Source: Hyphomicrobium_A sp963817485 (GTDB lineage Bacteria; Pseudomonadota; Alphaproteobacteria; Rhizobiales; Hyphomicrobiaceae). Taken from it: a DNA stretch of 64,000 nucleotides. Below the pieces are notes generated by a model. The model saw nothing but the letters and a program-made list of their open reading frames with translations, ran no database searches and was not told where the DNA came from. Made by a program: the position numbers and the translations under genes. Below are positions 11,332 through 19,709 of this stretch, piece by piece (the stretch's first letter is position 1; every line of letters begins with the position of its first letter). The stretch lies in the NCBI GenBank assembly GCA_963817485.1, contig CAWFOR010000005.1, forward strand, positions 372,001 through 436,000, given 5' to 3'.

Positions 11332-12090
11332 TCACGCCCTCGTCTTGAGAAACTCCAGCACCGCCTGCCGGTAGGCTTTGTCGCCGACCGTGCGCATGTG
11401 ATCGCGCCCCGGCACGACGACAGCGCGCGCGTTCGGCATGAGCGCTGCGAGCGCTAGCGGATCGCCGCCGATCACGTCGTCCTCCCCAACCACCACCAGC
11501 ACCGGACACGCGAGCTTGCCGAGCGCTTCGGCCGTGATGGGCGCGCGCGAGGAGCGGATGCAAGCTGCGAGCGCTTTGAGGTCGCTCTTCGTCTGCTCGG
11601 CGAAGGCGCGGAACGTGCGCGCCGTCGGGTTGGTCACCTGATCGATGCTCTCGGCCTCGAGCGCGCGCGCGACCGGACCGGTGCCGGCGACGCCGCGCAC
11701 CATGTTGATGCCGAGCCCGGCGAAGACGAGGCTGCGGACGCGCTCGGGATGCGCAATCGCCAGGAATGCGGAGATGCGCGCGCCCATGGAGTAGCCCATG
11801 ACGTCCGCACGTTCGAGCCCAAGGTGGTCGAGCAGACGGCGCGCGTCCTCCGCCATCAGCGGCGCGCCGTAGTCCTTGAGGTCGTAGAGCTTGGCGCTGT
11901 GCCCGTGGCCGCGGTTGTCATAGGCGATGACGCGAAAACCGGCTTGCGTCAGCGCGCCCACCCAGCCGGGGCCGACCCAGTTGGTGGCGACGTTCGACGC
12001 GAACCCGTGGATGAGCAGCACCGGGTCGCCTGCGCGGGCGCCCTCGTCGATAAAGGCGATCTCGACGCCGTCGGAATCGAAAGTTTGCAC
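11332..12090 (-). CDS. Alpha/beta-fold hydrolase
   Basis: About 252 residues from the GTG at 12090, which has GGAGAGGG upstream; a TTG at 12132 would add 14 residues. Oxyanion region PVLLIHGFASN, nucleophile elbow GYSMG (Ser in VMGYSMGARISAFLAI), acid residue region LVVVGEDDVIGGD, and catalytic His in VVPGRDHMRTVG. This is a cytoplasmic serine hydrolase of the esterase or C-C hydrolase type; the substrate cannot be deduced. Divergent from the zinc-finger gene, with about 125 bp between the starts. Confidence 0.85.
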   Translation of the reverse strand: MQTFDSDGVEIAFIDEGARAGDPVLLIHGFASNVATNWVGPGWVGALTQAGFRVIAYDNRGHGHSAKLYDLKDYGAPLMAEDARRLLDHLGLERADVMGYSMGARISAFLAIAHPERVRSLVFAGLGINMVRGVAGTGPVARALEAESIDQVTNPTARTFRAFAEQTKSDLKALAACIRSSRAPITAEALGKLACPVLVVVGEDDVIGGDPLALAALMPNARAVVVPGRDHMRTVGDKAYRQAVLEFLKTRA

Positions 12091-12214
12091 CCGGTCCGGC
12101 CCTCTCCAGCGACACCCGCGCACAGGCGCCAACCCCTATCATTTCGAGGCCCGCGCCGCTATGGTTGCCCCAATCCGCGAAGCCCGCAAACCCGTGCACA
12201 CAAGGGCCGAAAAG

Positions 12215-12466
12215 ATGACATCGAGCGCCGTTCCCCACCTCGCCAACGACCAGGGCGTCGAGAAGATCTTCATCGGCGTGCGCGAGCTGAACTGCATGGG
12301 CGCGCGGCCGCCCTTCGATCACCCGCACGTCTATCTCGACATGGGCGACGACGGGCAGATCCTCTGCCCCTACTGCTCGACGCTCTACATCTACGACCCG
12401 CGGCTCGCGCCCGACCAGAGCGATCCCGCCGGCTGCCTCGTGTCGCTCGTCGGGGAGCTAACCTGA
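12215..12466 (+). CDS. Zinc-finger (CHCC/NDUFS6-like) protein
   Basis: 83 residues from ATG 12215. Contains ELNCMGARPPFDHPHVYLDM and ILCPYCSTLYIYDP, giving a C-x8-H-x14-C-x2-C zinc site as in the zf-CHCC family and mitochondrial complex I subunit NDUFS6. In alphaproteobacteria this small protein is conserved and thought to accompany complex I. An upstream in-frame ATG at 12161 would lengthen it, but the shorter form fits the family length. It is followed 28 bp downstream by the FAD monooxygenase. Confidence 0.8.
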   Translation: MTSSAVPHLANDQGVEKIFIGVRELNCMGARPPFDHPHVYLDMGDDGQILCPYCSTLYIYDPRLAPDQSDPAGCLVSLVGELT

Positions 12467-12494
12467 CGCCCGAGCGGCCCCTCCGCTTACCCAC

Positions 12495-13745
12495 ATGACC
12501 GCGCAGCGATCCCTTGCAACGGCGGCGGCGAACGAGACCGCGGAAGCGGCGCTCGCGCGCTCGCGCAAGGGTCGCGTCGAGCCGGTGCTGATCGCCGGCG
12601 CCGGTATCGGCGGGCTCGCCGCGGCCATCGCACTCGCGCGACGCGGCATCGCCTCGCATGTGCTCGAGCGGCGCTCGGCTTTCCACGAGGAGGGCGCCGG
12701 CATTCAGATCGGCCCCAACGGCACCCGCATCCTGAAGCTGTTGAAGGTGGCGGAGGCGCTGCGCCCGCGCGTCGCGACGCCGGAAGCCATCCGCGTGCGC
12801 GACGGCGCGAGCGGCGATGAGCTGGCGCGGCTTCCCCTGGGGCGCTGGATCGCGGCGCGTCACGGCGCGCCCTACTGGGTCGCGCATAGGAAGGACCTGC
12901 ACGCCGCGCTTTTACAGACCGCGCGCGCCGAGCCGCTCATCGCCCTGTCGATGGGCTTCGACGTGGCCGAGGTCGCGACCGAAGGCCCGCACGTCGCGGT
13001 CGCCTCCTCCGCGGGCCAGACCTGGACCGGCAAGGCGCTGATCGCCGCCGACGGGCTGTGGTCCGCGGTCCGGTCGCTCATGTTCACGCCCGTGGAACCA
13101 CGCTTTGCCGGCAAGAGCGCCGCCCGCAGCGTGCTGCCGCTCGATGCGCTGCCCCCCGAGTTCTTCAAGCAGGAGACCGGGATCTGGCTGTTTCCGGACG
13201 CGCACGTCGTGCACTACCCGGTCTCGGCCGGCGCCGAGCTTGCGATCGTCGTCATCGTCGAGGACGAGCACGACGACACGGAATGGGCCGCACCCGTGCA
13301 CCCGGCCTGGGTGCGCCAACACCTGCCTGCGTGCGCCGAGCCCCTCGCCGATCTCATCAGCGAGGCGCAGAACTGGAAGCGATGGGCGCTACACACCATG
13401 CCGCCGATGCGCGGCTGGTCGCACGGACCGGTGGCTCTCCTGGGCGATGCGGCCCACCCCGTGCTGCCGTTTCTCGCGCAGGGCGGCGTGCTGGCACTCG
13501 AGGACGCCGTGGTGCTGGCCGAGGCGATGCACAAGTTTCCAAACGACGTGCCGGGTGCGCTGAGCTGGTACGGGCACAGGCGGCGGAGACGCGCGGCGCG
13601 CGTCGCAGCGGCCTCGCGACGCAACGGCACGATCTATCATCTGTCCGGCCCGCTCGCGCGCGCGCGCAACCTCGCGATGCGGACGCTCGGCCCCGAGCGC
13701 CTCATGGCGCGCTACGACTGGCTCTACGGCTGGAGCTGCGAGTGA
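12495..13745 (+). CDS. FAD-dependent monooxygenase (salicylate hydroxylase-like)
   Basis: 416 residues of the PHBH-fold aromatic hydroxylase group. An N-terminal extension precedes the Rossmann motif VLIAGAGIGGLAAAIALARR; HVLERRSAFHEEGAGIQIGP follows, AADGLWSAVRSLM is the middle motif, and VALLGDAAHPVLPFLAQGG is the FAD GD motif. Such enzymes hydroxylate aromatic or small acid substrates with NAD(P)H and oxygen; the substrate is unknown here. It converges with the ketosynthase-like gene only 4 bp away. Confidence 0.85.
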   Translation: MTAQRSLATAAANETAEAALARSRKGRVEPVLIAGAGIGGLAAAIALARRGIASHVLERRSAFHEEGAGIQIGPNGTRILKLLKVAEALRPRVATPEAIRVRDGASGDELARLPLGRWIAARHGAPYWVAHRKDLHAALLQTARAEPLIALSMGFDVAEVATEGPHVAVASSAGQTWTGKALIAADGLWSAVRSLMFTPVEPRFAGKSAARSVLPLDALPPEFFKQETGIWLFPDAHVVHYPVSAGAELAIVVIVEDEHDDTEWAAPVHPAWVRQHLPACAEPLADLISEAQNWKRWALHTMPPMRGWSHGPVALLGDAAHPVLPFLAQGGVLALEDAVVLAEAMHKFPNDVPGALSWYGHRRRRRAARVAAASRRNGTIYHLSGPLARARNLAMRTLGPERLMARYDWLYGWSCE

Positions 13746-13749
13746 GCGG

Positions 13750-14997
13750 CTAAGCGGGGAGTGCGCCGAACACGAGCGACGCATTCATCCCGCCGAGCGC
13801 GAACGAGTTCGACATCGCATAGGCGAGCTTCTTCTTGCGTGCCGCACCCGGAACATAGTCGAGGTCGCATTCGGGGTCGGCTTCCTCGAGGCCGATGGTC
13901 GGCGGCATCACGCCGTCCTCGAGCGCCTTCACGCAGGCAACGGCTTCGAACGCCGGCGCGGCTCCGATCGGGTGCCCGTGCATCGATTTCGTCGACGATA
14001 CGCCAAGCTCGTAGGCGTGCTTGCCAAAGACGCCCTTGATCGCCCGCGTCTCCTCGAGATCGTGGCGCACGGTGCCGAGGCCGTTGGCATTGATATAGCC
14101 GATGCTGTCCGGCGCAACTCTTGCGTCGTCCAGCGCGCGCTGCATGGCGTCGCGCTCGGGTTGCGCGTCGGCCGCGAGCATGTCGTGCCCGGTTGCCAAG
14201 CCGACGCCGCATAGCTCGGCGAGCATCCTGGCGCCGCGCTCCGCCGCATGGCGATCGGACTCGAGAATGAGCACGGCGGCGCCTTCCGCCAGAACGGTGC
14301 CGTTGCGCCTGGCCGAGAAGGGGAAGCAGCCGTCCGGCGAGAGCATTCTCAGCGCCTCGCACGCAAGCAGGGCGCTGTACGTGATCGTGCTGTCCGTGCC
14401 GCCGACGATGGCGACGTCGACCGCACCCATGCGGATGAAGTCGCAGCCGAGCGCGATGGCGTGCGCCGCGCTCGCGCCGGCGCTGCAGACGCCGAAGGTC
14501 GGACCCTTGACGCCGTACTCGATGCCGATGTGCGCCGGCGCCGAGGAGCCGACCGTGCGCGGAAGCAGCATCGGGTGCACGGCCCGCTTGCCGGCGATAT
14601 AGCGATCGCGCGCGGCGATCTCGGTGGCGAGATGCCCGCCGGCCGCCGATCCCATGATGCACGCGACCCGATGGGCGTCGGCAAAAGGCGTCTCGATGCC
14701 CGACTGCTTGATGGCCTCGTCGGCAGCCGCAGCCGCCAGCCAGCAGAAGCGTCCCGAGTGCGCGATGCTCTTGTCGCGCCGCCAGTCCGACAGGCGAGCC
14801 GCGAGATTGAAGCCGTTGACCTGCGCGACGATGCGGACGTCGAGCTTGTCGCAATCGGCGCCTTCGAAGGGGCCGATCCCGCACTTGCCCGCTTGCAGCG
14901 AGCTCCAGAAGTCCGGAACGCTCTGCCCGATCGGAGTGACGACGCCCATTCCGGTCACGACGACGCGCGGGCTCGTGGAAGAACAATTAGCCGGCAT
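13750..14997 (-). CDS. Beta-ketoacyl-ACP synthase (FabF-like) homologue with altered active site
   Basis: 415 residues with a complete KAS I/II thiolase fold: VVVTGMGVVTPIGQSVPDFW at the start, GGTDSTITYSALLACEAL, SSTKSMHGHPIGAAPAFEAV and SNSFALGGMNASLVFGAL at the end. Compared with FabF, the nucleophile position in the TACATGAH motif is Gly (VCSAGASAAH, codon 14476-14478, residue 174; the only nearby Cys is three residues earlier), and the first catalytic His of NAHGTSTP is Asn (NANGLGT, residue 305). The second His (MHGHPIGAA) is kept. It is therefore unlikely to condense acyl chains normally; a chain-length-factor-like partner or regulatory role is inferred. No ACP or partner KAS is adjacent. 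Confidence 0.8.
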   Translation of the reverse strand: MPANCSSTSPRVVVTGMGVVTPIGQSVPDFWSSLQAGKCGIGPFEGADCDKLDVRIVAQVNGFNLAARLSDWRRDKSIAHSGRFCWLAAAAADEAIKQSGIETPFADAHRVACIMGSAAGGHLATEIAARDRYIAGKRAVHPMLLPRTVGSSAPAHIGIEYGVKGPTFGVCSAGASAAHAIALGCDFIRMGAVDVAIVGGTDSTITYSALLACEALRMLSPDGCFPFSARRNGTVLAEGAAVLILESDRHAAERGARMLAELCGVGLATGHDMLAADAQPERDAMQRALDDARVAPDSIGYINANGLGTVRHDLEETRAIKGVFGKHAYELGVSSTKSMHGHPIGAAPAFEAVACVKALEDGVMPPTIGLEEADPECDLDYVPGAARKKKLAYAMSNSFALGGMNASLVFGALPA

Positions 14998-15142
14998 GCA
15001 AATGATCCTACGCTGCCGCTCAATATGCGCTGCTGCTCCTGCGTTCCGATTAACAATACACCGCGCGCGGCGACGGTCATGTGAACCTATCCGTAATTCC
15101 TTTGTAAACGGAATATTGCGGCGGGCGAGCCGGCCGGAAACG

Positions 15143-15167
15143 AAAAAGCCGCGCCTCGAGGCGCGGC
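15143..15167 (-). terminator. Rho-independent terminator of the cysteine-rich protein gene
   Basis: Perfect 20-nt dyad GCCGCGCCTCGAGGCGCGGC at 15148-15167 followed, on the minus strand, by five T residues (AAAAA at 15143-15147 on the plus strand). It is placed about 45 bp after the stop at 15211. Confidence 0.75.
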
Positions 15168-15210
15168 TGGAAAGCGGCGGGCAACTGGCGCGTGGAGCGT
15201 CAGCGCAACG

Positions 15211-15498
15211 TTACTGCCCGCTCTTTTCCTTCTCTTTCGCCTTGGCTGCATGCTCGGCCATGCTGGTCTTGCAGCCATCGGACAGGTCCGCGGTGTGCTC
15301 GGTGAGGCAGGCGCGCATCTTGCCCTTGCCCTTCTCGATGTTGGAGCAGAACTTCGTGATCTCGGCCTGGCACGCGGTCCAGTGCTTGCCGGTGCCGGCA
15401 GGGGCGGGCGCCGCGTCGTCCGCGGCAAAGGTCGCGGTGGCGCCGAGACAAAGGCCGAGACCGAGGCAAAGCGATGCAAGCGTCGTTCTTGTGGGCAT
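15211..15498 (-). CDS. Exported cysteine-rich-repeat protein
   Basis: 95 residues from ATG 15498, chosen because GAGG lies six bases upstream. Signal peptide LGLGLCLGATATFAA, then a mature domain with four Cys in the pattern CQAEITKFCSNIEKGKGKMR, ACLTEH, LSDGCKTSM, which resembles the Cys_rich (GLG1) repeat PF00839 found in bacterial exported proteins. Lys-rich tail. Function unknown; probably periplasmic. A strong terminator follows. Confidence 0.7.
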   Translation of the reverse strand: MPTRTTLASLCLGLGLCLGATATFAADDAAPAPAGTGKHWTACQAEITKFCSNIEKGKGKMRACLTEHTADLSDGCKTSMAEHAAKAKEKEKSGQ

Positions 15499-15728
15499 GA
15501 AAAACCTCATGTTGAGACTGGGGAACATCGTCAGCGCGACGCACGCGGACAGCAAACACGCGCCGCGCTGACGGCCGCTTTGACGCGCGGATGCCCCAGG
15601 AACGGCGGCTGTAGGCAAAATCCGTCGGATCAAATGCCGATCGAATGCGGCGACGGATCGTGAAGCCGGCTTAAGGGCTGCATTCCTAAGCTGTTATCGC
15701 CGCTGGGTATCAGTCGGGACGCGCCGCG

Positions 15729-16049
15729 ATGGTGCAAGCTCACGTTCGGCAGTTGCCTTCGATCGAAAGCCCGCTTTCCGAGCGGCGGTCGTTTGCGCGG
15801 CGCAAGGCGAGGTTGGATGCGATCCTCACCGTGCATGGACGCTTCCAGCGCATCCTCATCCACAACATCTCGCGCAGCGGCATGAAATTGAAGAACGCCT
15901 TCGGGCTCGTGCCGGGCGACGCCGTCACCGTCGAGCTCCTGTTCGATCGCACGCTCGAGGGCACCGTCATGTGGTCGGTGGCACCGTACACGGGTCTCGC
16001 CTTCGACGAGCTGCTTGCCGCCGACGATCCGCTGCTGGAGAGCCGGTGA
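15729..16049 (+). CDS. PilZ-domain protein
   Basis: 106 residues. The N-terminal RRSFARRKARLDA gives the RxxxR arm and HNISRSGMKLKN gives the (D/N)xSxxG motif that bind cyclic di-GMP in PilZ domains; TVELLFDRTLEGTVMWSVAP forms the rest of the barrel. Single-domain PilZ proteins in Rhizobiales act as c-di-GMP receptors controlling motility or surface polysaccharide; no partner is adjacent. Divergent from the cysteine-rich gene. Confidence 0.85.
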   Translation: MVQAHVRQLPSIESPLSERRSFARRKARLDAILTVHGRFQRILIHNISRSGMKLKNAFGLVPGDAVTVELLFDRTLEGTVMWSVAPYTGLAFDELLAADDPLLESR

Positions 16050-16165
16050 ACGATCCGCCGCAACGCCTCGTCAGCCCCTCATCTACCGAGCGATTGACAG
16101 CCCCCACCCGCCAGCGGACTTTCGCGCGCGCTTTCAGCTACCGACCCCCGAGCCCTGCGCGATTC

Positions 16166-16937
16166 ATGAACCGGTACCTCCTTCCAGTCGTGTGTGGCGT
16201 CGGCGCTTTTTTCGCTAGCTGCCTCGGCCTCGGGCCAAGATTTGCATCCGGGGATCATCGGCGATGACGACCGAGTGCGCGTCGAGGATAAGGGCCCGCC
16301 CTGGGACGCCGTCGGCCAGGTCAACATCGGCGGCTACAGAATGGCTGGTCAGTGCACCGGCACGCTTATCGCCCCGAACCTCGTGCTGACGGCGGCTCAT
16401 TGCGTGGTCGATCCGTGGAAGAGGAAACCGTTCCCGCTGCACGACATCCATTTTCTAGCCGCAGCGCGAGCCAACGAGAATAAGGGGCACTCAACCGCCA
16501 AATGCCTGCATTTTCCGAAGGGCTATGACTTCGCCGGTAACGAAACGGGCGAACAAACCGTCCCGCTTCGGGCCTTCGCAAACGATGTGGCCACGATCGT
16601 GCTGAACGAGAAACTGGCAGTCGCTCCGGCGCTCTTGGCCGATGATGTCGTCGCCAACCCTGAGCTGCAATTCGTTCACGCGGCCTATCCCGCGGATCGG
16701 CGATACGTGCTCTCGGCCGACTTCAAATGTCACTTTCTGCAGTCCGACCTCGAAGGGCGGCTCTGGCTCAACGATTGCAACACGCATCCGGCAAGCTCGG
16801 GGGGACCGCTGTTCACGCCGGTCGGCGGGGTGCTCAAGCTCGCTGCGATCATGGTCGGAGCCGGGGACCACACATTCAACATCGCCCTTCCGATCACGGA
16901 ATGGATGGAGCTGACGCGGAATGCCTCCTGCCCGTAG
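16166..16937 (+). CDS. Secreted trypsin-like serine protease (probable homopolymer frameshift in the leader)
   Basis: S1-family protease with all three catalytic residues: His in VLTAAHCVVDPW, Asp in FANDVATIVLNE, Ser in HPASSGGPLFTPVGG. Paired Cys in MAGQCTGTL/AAHC and ADFKCHFL/NDCNTH suggest disulfides. The open frame begins only at GTG 16194, but ATG 16166 in the neighbouring frame encodes MNRYLLPVVCGVGAF, and dropping one T from the T6 run at about 16208 joins this to SLAASASGQDLHPG, giving a perfect signal peptide. I therefore place the start at 16166. Last gene before the island; the 21-bp repeat begins 33 bp downstream. Confidence 0.8.
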
Positions 16938-16969
16938 CGGGCGAGGCCGGCTCCATGCGGTGAGCGCCG

Positions 16970-16990
16970 ATTTGGTGCGGACGGAGGGAG
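16970..16990. repeat. Left attachment-site core (21-bp direct repeat)
   Basis: Identical over 21 bp to 37821-37841. It corresponds to the CCA end, acceptor stem and part of the T-arm of tRNA-Leu(UAA) read on the minus strand. The tRNA sequence is not continued beyond this point, as expected for the displaced 3' end copy left by integration. Confidence 0.85.
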
Positions 16991-16994
16991 GAAG

Positions 16995-17076
16995 CTCTAA
17001 CCTACGAAAACCCCATATTTTATGGGCTTTCTAGCGTGCTGCTGCACGCAGTGTGCAGCAGGGGTGTGCAGCAGGT
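16995..17076. promoter_or_regulatory. Left-end integrase-arm-like sites
   Basis: 16997-17020 is the inverse complement of the right-end segment 37792-37815 at 21 of 24 positions, and each lies about 5-6 bp from the core repeat. 17052-17076 matches 37748-37772 directly at 23 of 25 positions and itself contains two TGTGCAGCAG-type units. These are the likely integrase/excisionase binding sites. Confidence 0.55.
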
Positions 17077-17226
17077 CAAGGTCAGTTCCCGGAACCGACA
17101 TCGATCCGATGGGATCGAGCTCAGCAAGTCTTGCCGCGATCAATATGGCCATCGCCAGGTTCTTGAAATGGTCACGGTTGCCTGCCACCTAGCCCCCATC
17201 ACCAGCCCACCAGAGAAAGATCAATA

Positions 17227-17781
17227 ATGGTCCGCCAGTCGGCAACAGTTCACGTCTGCGCCTTGAGACACGTTCCTGAGATGCTCAAGCAAACTGGCGC
17301 AGGCCATCTGATTAGTGCCATCAACGCCTATTTTCTACCCGAGACGCCGACGGCGATCTCAAGCGACCGACACCTGAAGCTCGACATGAACGACATCGTC
17401 GAGCCGCAACCCGACTTGGTGCTTCCCAACACGGGCCATGTCACGAAGCTACTTGATTTCGTGCGAAGCTGGGACCAACAAGCGCCGATCTTGATCCACT
17501 GCTACGCGGGGCTCAGTCGCTCGACCGCTGCCGCCTTCATCGCGCTGTGCGCCTTGAACCCTCGCACCCCTGAAGACGCCATTGCTCACGCCTTGCGCCG
17601 GTCGTCAGATACGGCGACGCCCAATCGGCTGTTCGTCGCGCTTGCCGACAAGGCAATGCGGCGCGAAGGCCGCATGATCGCCGCGCTTCACAGCATGGGC
17701 GAGTGTAGAGCCGCATATGAGTGCACGCCATTCGGCGTTGAGGCGCTACACGAGCCCGAACCAGATGGCGACCGCGTATAA
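17227..17781 (+). CDS. Protein tyrosine phosphatase-like protein
   Basis: 184 residues. Carries the PTP P-loop CX5R in ILIHCYAGLSRSTAAAF, with an upstream Asp-containing loop (LKLDMNDIVEPQPDLVLPNT) that could supply the general acid. It matches the short bacterial tyrosine-phosphatase/DSP-like family found in Rhizobiales. First gene inside the left end of the island and probably cargo. Preceded by AGAAAGA and ATG 17227. Confidence 0.75.
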   Translation: MVRQSATVHVCALRHVPEMLKQTGAGHLISAINAYFLPETPTAISSDRHLKLDMNDIVEPQPDLVLPNTGHVTKLLDFVRSWDQQAPILIHCYAGLSRSTAAAFIALCALNPRTPEDAIAHALRRSSDTATPNRLFVALADKAMRREGRMIAALHSMGECRAAYECTPFGVEALHEPEPDGDRV

Positions 17782-17817
17782 AGCGGCATGACGCAAGCGT
17801 GGTTCGCGGGCTCTCGG

Positions 17818-18027
17818 TTAGACGACTTTCAAGTTCACGGCTGCCACCTTGCCGTTACGTCCCGTCTCCGTCTCGAACGACACCTTCTGGTTTTCATTAA
17901 GCTGGCTCAACCCGGCTTGCTCGACGGCGCTGATATGCACGAACACGTCGTTGCCCCCGCCCTCTGGCTGGATGAAGCCGAAGCCTTTTTGAGAATTGAA
18001 CCACTTCACTGTTCCACGCTGAGCCAC
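17818..18027 (-). CDS. Cold-shock domain protein (CspA family)
   Basis: 69 residues: GTVKWFNSQKGFGFIQPE contains RNP1 (KGFGFI) and DVFVHISAVEQAGL contains RNP2 (VFVHI). Single CSD RNA chaperone that binds single-stranded nucleic acid. Normal length for the family. Located on the island between the phosphatase and an ABM-like gene; chromosomal copies are common, so this is either cargo or part of an older insertion. Confidence 0.9.
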   Translation of the reverse strand: MAQRGTVKWFNSQKGFGFIQPEGGGNDVFVHISAVEQAGLSQLNENQKVSFETETGRNGKVAAVNLKVV

Positions 18028-18202
18028 GGCGATGTCCTCTTAGTTTGGATTTTGAACGAGGGATGGGTATCGTGACATTGGCGCGATGTCACGCAATTCT
18101 AGCCGTTGCACCAGGTTAACTGAGCGTCGCGCTGCGCCGCTCATCAAGGAGCGTTGTAGCGGTCTATCCGAACACGCACCGCAAATTGGGAGGGCGACGG
18201 CG

Positions 18203-18508
18203 ATGGCGTTGGTGATTGTCCGACACAAGGTGAAGGACTATGCCGCGTGGAAAATCGCGTTCGACGCACACGCCTCAGCGCGTGGGACCGCCGGTCTTTC
18301 CAATACACGGCTATATAGATCGGTCGATGATCCAAGCGAAGTCGTCATTTTGTTCGACACCGATGATATCGCGAAGGCTCAGCAGTTCATCGGCTCCCTC
18401 GAACTCAAGTCAGCGATGACAGCGGCTGGCGTCATCGACAACCCCGACGTATTTGTTCTGAACGCCGCAAGCGAGCCAGACCTGCCTCATGTACGTAGAT
18501 CGGGTTGA
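18203..18508 (+). CDS. Dimeric alpha-beta barrel (ABM/cyclase-like) small protein
   Basis: 101 residues from ATG 18203 (GGGAGGG about 7 bp upstream). VIVRHKVKDYAAWKIAFDAH, RGTAGLSNTRLYRSVDDPSE and VVILFDTDDIAKAQQF give the ferredoxin-like beta-alpha-beta fold of the antibiotic biosynthesis monooxygenase/cyclase group. Substrate unknown. It ends 20 bp before a tRNA-Ala fragment. Confidence 0.6.
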   Translation: MALVIVRHKVKDYAAWKIAFDAHASARGTAGLSNTRLYRSVDDPSEVVILFDTDDIAKAQQFIGSLELKSAMTAAGVIDNPDVFVLNAASEPDLPHVRRSG

Positions 18509-18528
18509 TGAGCGACGCTTACCGATTG

Positions 18529-18578
18529 CGTGAATGGCATTCGCGAGGTCAGCGGTTCGATCCCGCTCGGCTCCGCCA
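18529..18578 (+). other. 3' half of a tRNA-Ala(GGC) gene (att-site remnant)
   Basis: Begins exactly at an anticodon arm (CGTGA / loop ATGGCAT / TCGCG, all five pairs possible, anticodon GGC), then AGGTC variable loop, T-arm AGCGG-TTCGATC-CCGCT, acceptor CGGCTCC and a GCCA end. The 5' half (acceptor, D-arm) is absent upstream. The sequence agrees with tRNA-Ala(GGC) from other proteobacteria. Half-tRNAs of this kind are left by integrases recombining in the anticodon arm. The discriminator base is G rather than the usual A. Confidence 0.7.
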
Positions 18579-18665
18579 ATCAAGCACTTGAGCCAGATAA
18601 AGACTTTTGCAAAGTGCGTCCAGTTGCCGATTTTCTGGACGCACGCGACAAAGTTCGAGGCATCC

Positions 18666-19310
18666 ATGGGCGCACACGTCGCCATCGCACTTGCGCTGCT
18701 AGGCTTAGCCGTAACCTGCTATCTGCAATCCGGCAATCCGCCTCAGTCGCACAGCGCTGCCTTGCTCTCATTCGCAGTGTTGTTCGTTTGCGCAGCCGTC
18801 GTCGTGATGCTCCACGCGCGGGATCGGCTGCCGGCGTCGCTCCGCTCCCTACTCGACGGCTTGATCGGGCCGCCGCCACACCGCGCCGACCCTCAGCCCG
18901 ATATGAAGCTGATAGACGTGCTGGCAGACGCTTGCTCGTGCGCCGTGACAGTCGACACTGCCTTCCATCCCGTGTTCCCGCCTGACAAAGCTCAACACAT
19001 TGCAGACGCCTTGAAGGAAATCGGACAGCAGGCGCGGCTCAAGCGGCTATCAGTTTGGGGGCGCGAAGATACAGCAGTCCACAGTCCCTACTCGGTGCCG
19101 CTCTCGCCCATTCCCGCAGAGCAGTGGCAAACGCTGCGACTGGACTACAACGACTTTCGCGTCTTCGCCCCCGGTATGGCTAACCCAGTACGCACGGGCT
19201 CGACGCCCCATTACCTAGATATATGGTTGAACCGGAGACAGGTGCGGTCCTTCCCGTTCCCGCATCGACGGCGCCGATGGCAGTTGCGTTCGCCGATCTT
19301 TCAGGCATAG
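18666..19310 (+). CDS. Membrane-anchored island protein of unknown function
   Basis: About 214 residues from ATG 18666; an upstream in-frame start at 18534 would read through the tRNA fragment and is rejected. Two hydrophobic helices (HVAIALALLGLAVTCYLQSG and SFAVLFVCAAVVVMLHA) are followed by a soluble domain with VWGREDTAV, LSPIPAEQWQTLRLDYNDF and DIWLNRRQV. This W-G-R / P-I-P-x-x-x-W / L-D-Y pattern occurs in many rhizobial phage-like islands from memory of the family; no function is known. Confidence 0.55.
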   Translation: MGAHVAIALALLGLAVTCYLQSGNPPQSHSAALLSFAVLFVCAAVVVMLHARDRLPASLRSLLDGLIGPPPHRADPQPDMKLIDVLADACSCAVTVDTAFHPVFPPDKAQHIADALKEIGQQARLKRLSVWGREDTAVHSPYSVPLSPIPAEQWQTLRLDYNDFRVFAPGMANPVRTGSTPHYLDIWLNRRQVRSFPFPHRRRRWQLRSPIFQA

Positions 19311-19328
19311 CAGACGAGAGGACGAGCG

Positions 19329-19679
19329 ATGGCAGATGAAAAACTGGTGCCGCTGTACGACCGGCTCGCGACTTACGGCGCCGCCCCGGCCGGGAAGCTC
19401 GAGACCAAAGCGCAAAAGGTGCAGCGGCTCATGGTCGAGCTGGCCGCGCTCGTTGACAAACGCCGCACCGGTACGCGACCCGAGAACTACGCGACCGTCG
19501 ACGCGCAGATCGCGGCCACGGAAAACGAGCTGCTCAAGCTGGAAGAGGCGCCAAAGCTTCCACCGGTTGGCGACTTTGAGCAGAAGGGCAACACGACAGA
19601 GCAAGTTATCGAGATGCGGAAGCAGGCTGCGACGCCGCACCAGAACCGTGGCGGCAAGACCGAGCCGCCCGTTCAATGA
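19329..19679 (+). CDS. Coiled-coil protein of unknown function
   Basis: 116 residues with a heptad-rich first half (LETKAQKVQRLMVELAALVD, VDAQIAATENELLKLEEAP) and a flexible Gln/Lys tail. It has a plausible start at ATG 19329 after GAGAGGACGAGCG. It sits 19 bp after the preceding gene and 30 bp before the RusA-like gene, so these three probably form an operon. No recognisable family. Confidence 0.5.
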   Translation: MADEKLVPLYDRLATYGAAPAGKLETKAQKVQRLMVELAALVDKRRTGTRPENYATVDAQIAATENELLKLEEAPKLPPVGDFEQKGNTTEQVIEMRKQAATPHQNRGGKTEPPVQ

Positions 19680-19709
19680 CCCGGGGCCGAGCCGCCGCAG
19701 GGGCAACCA

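Noticed and set aside
18534..18665. Upstream extension of the island membrane protein gene
   Set aside because: It would translate the tRNA-Ala remnant; ATG 18666 gives a clean membrane-helix start.
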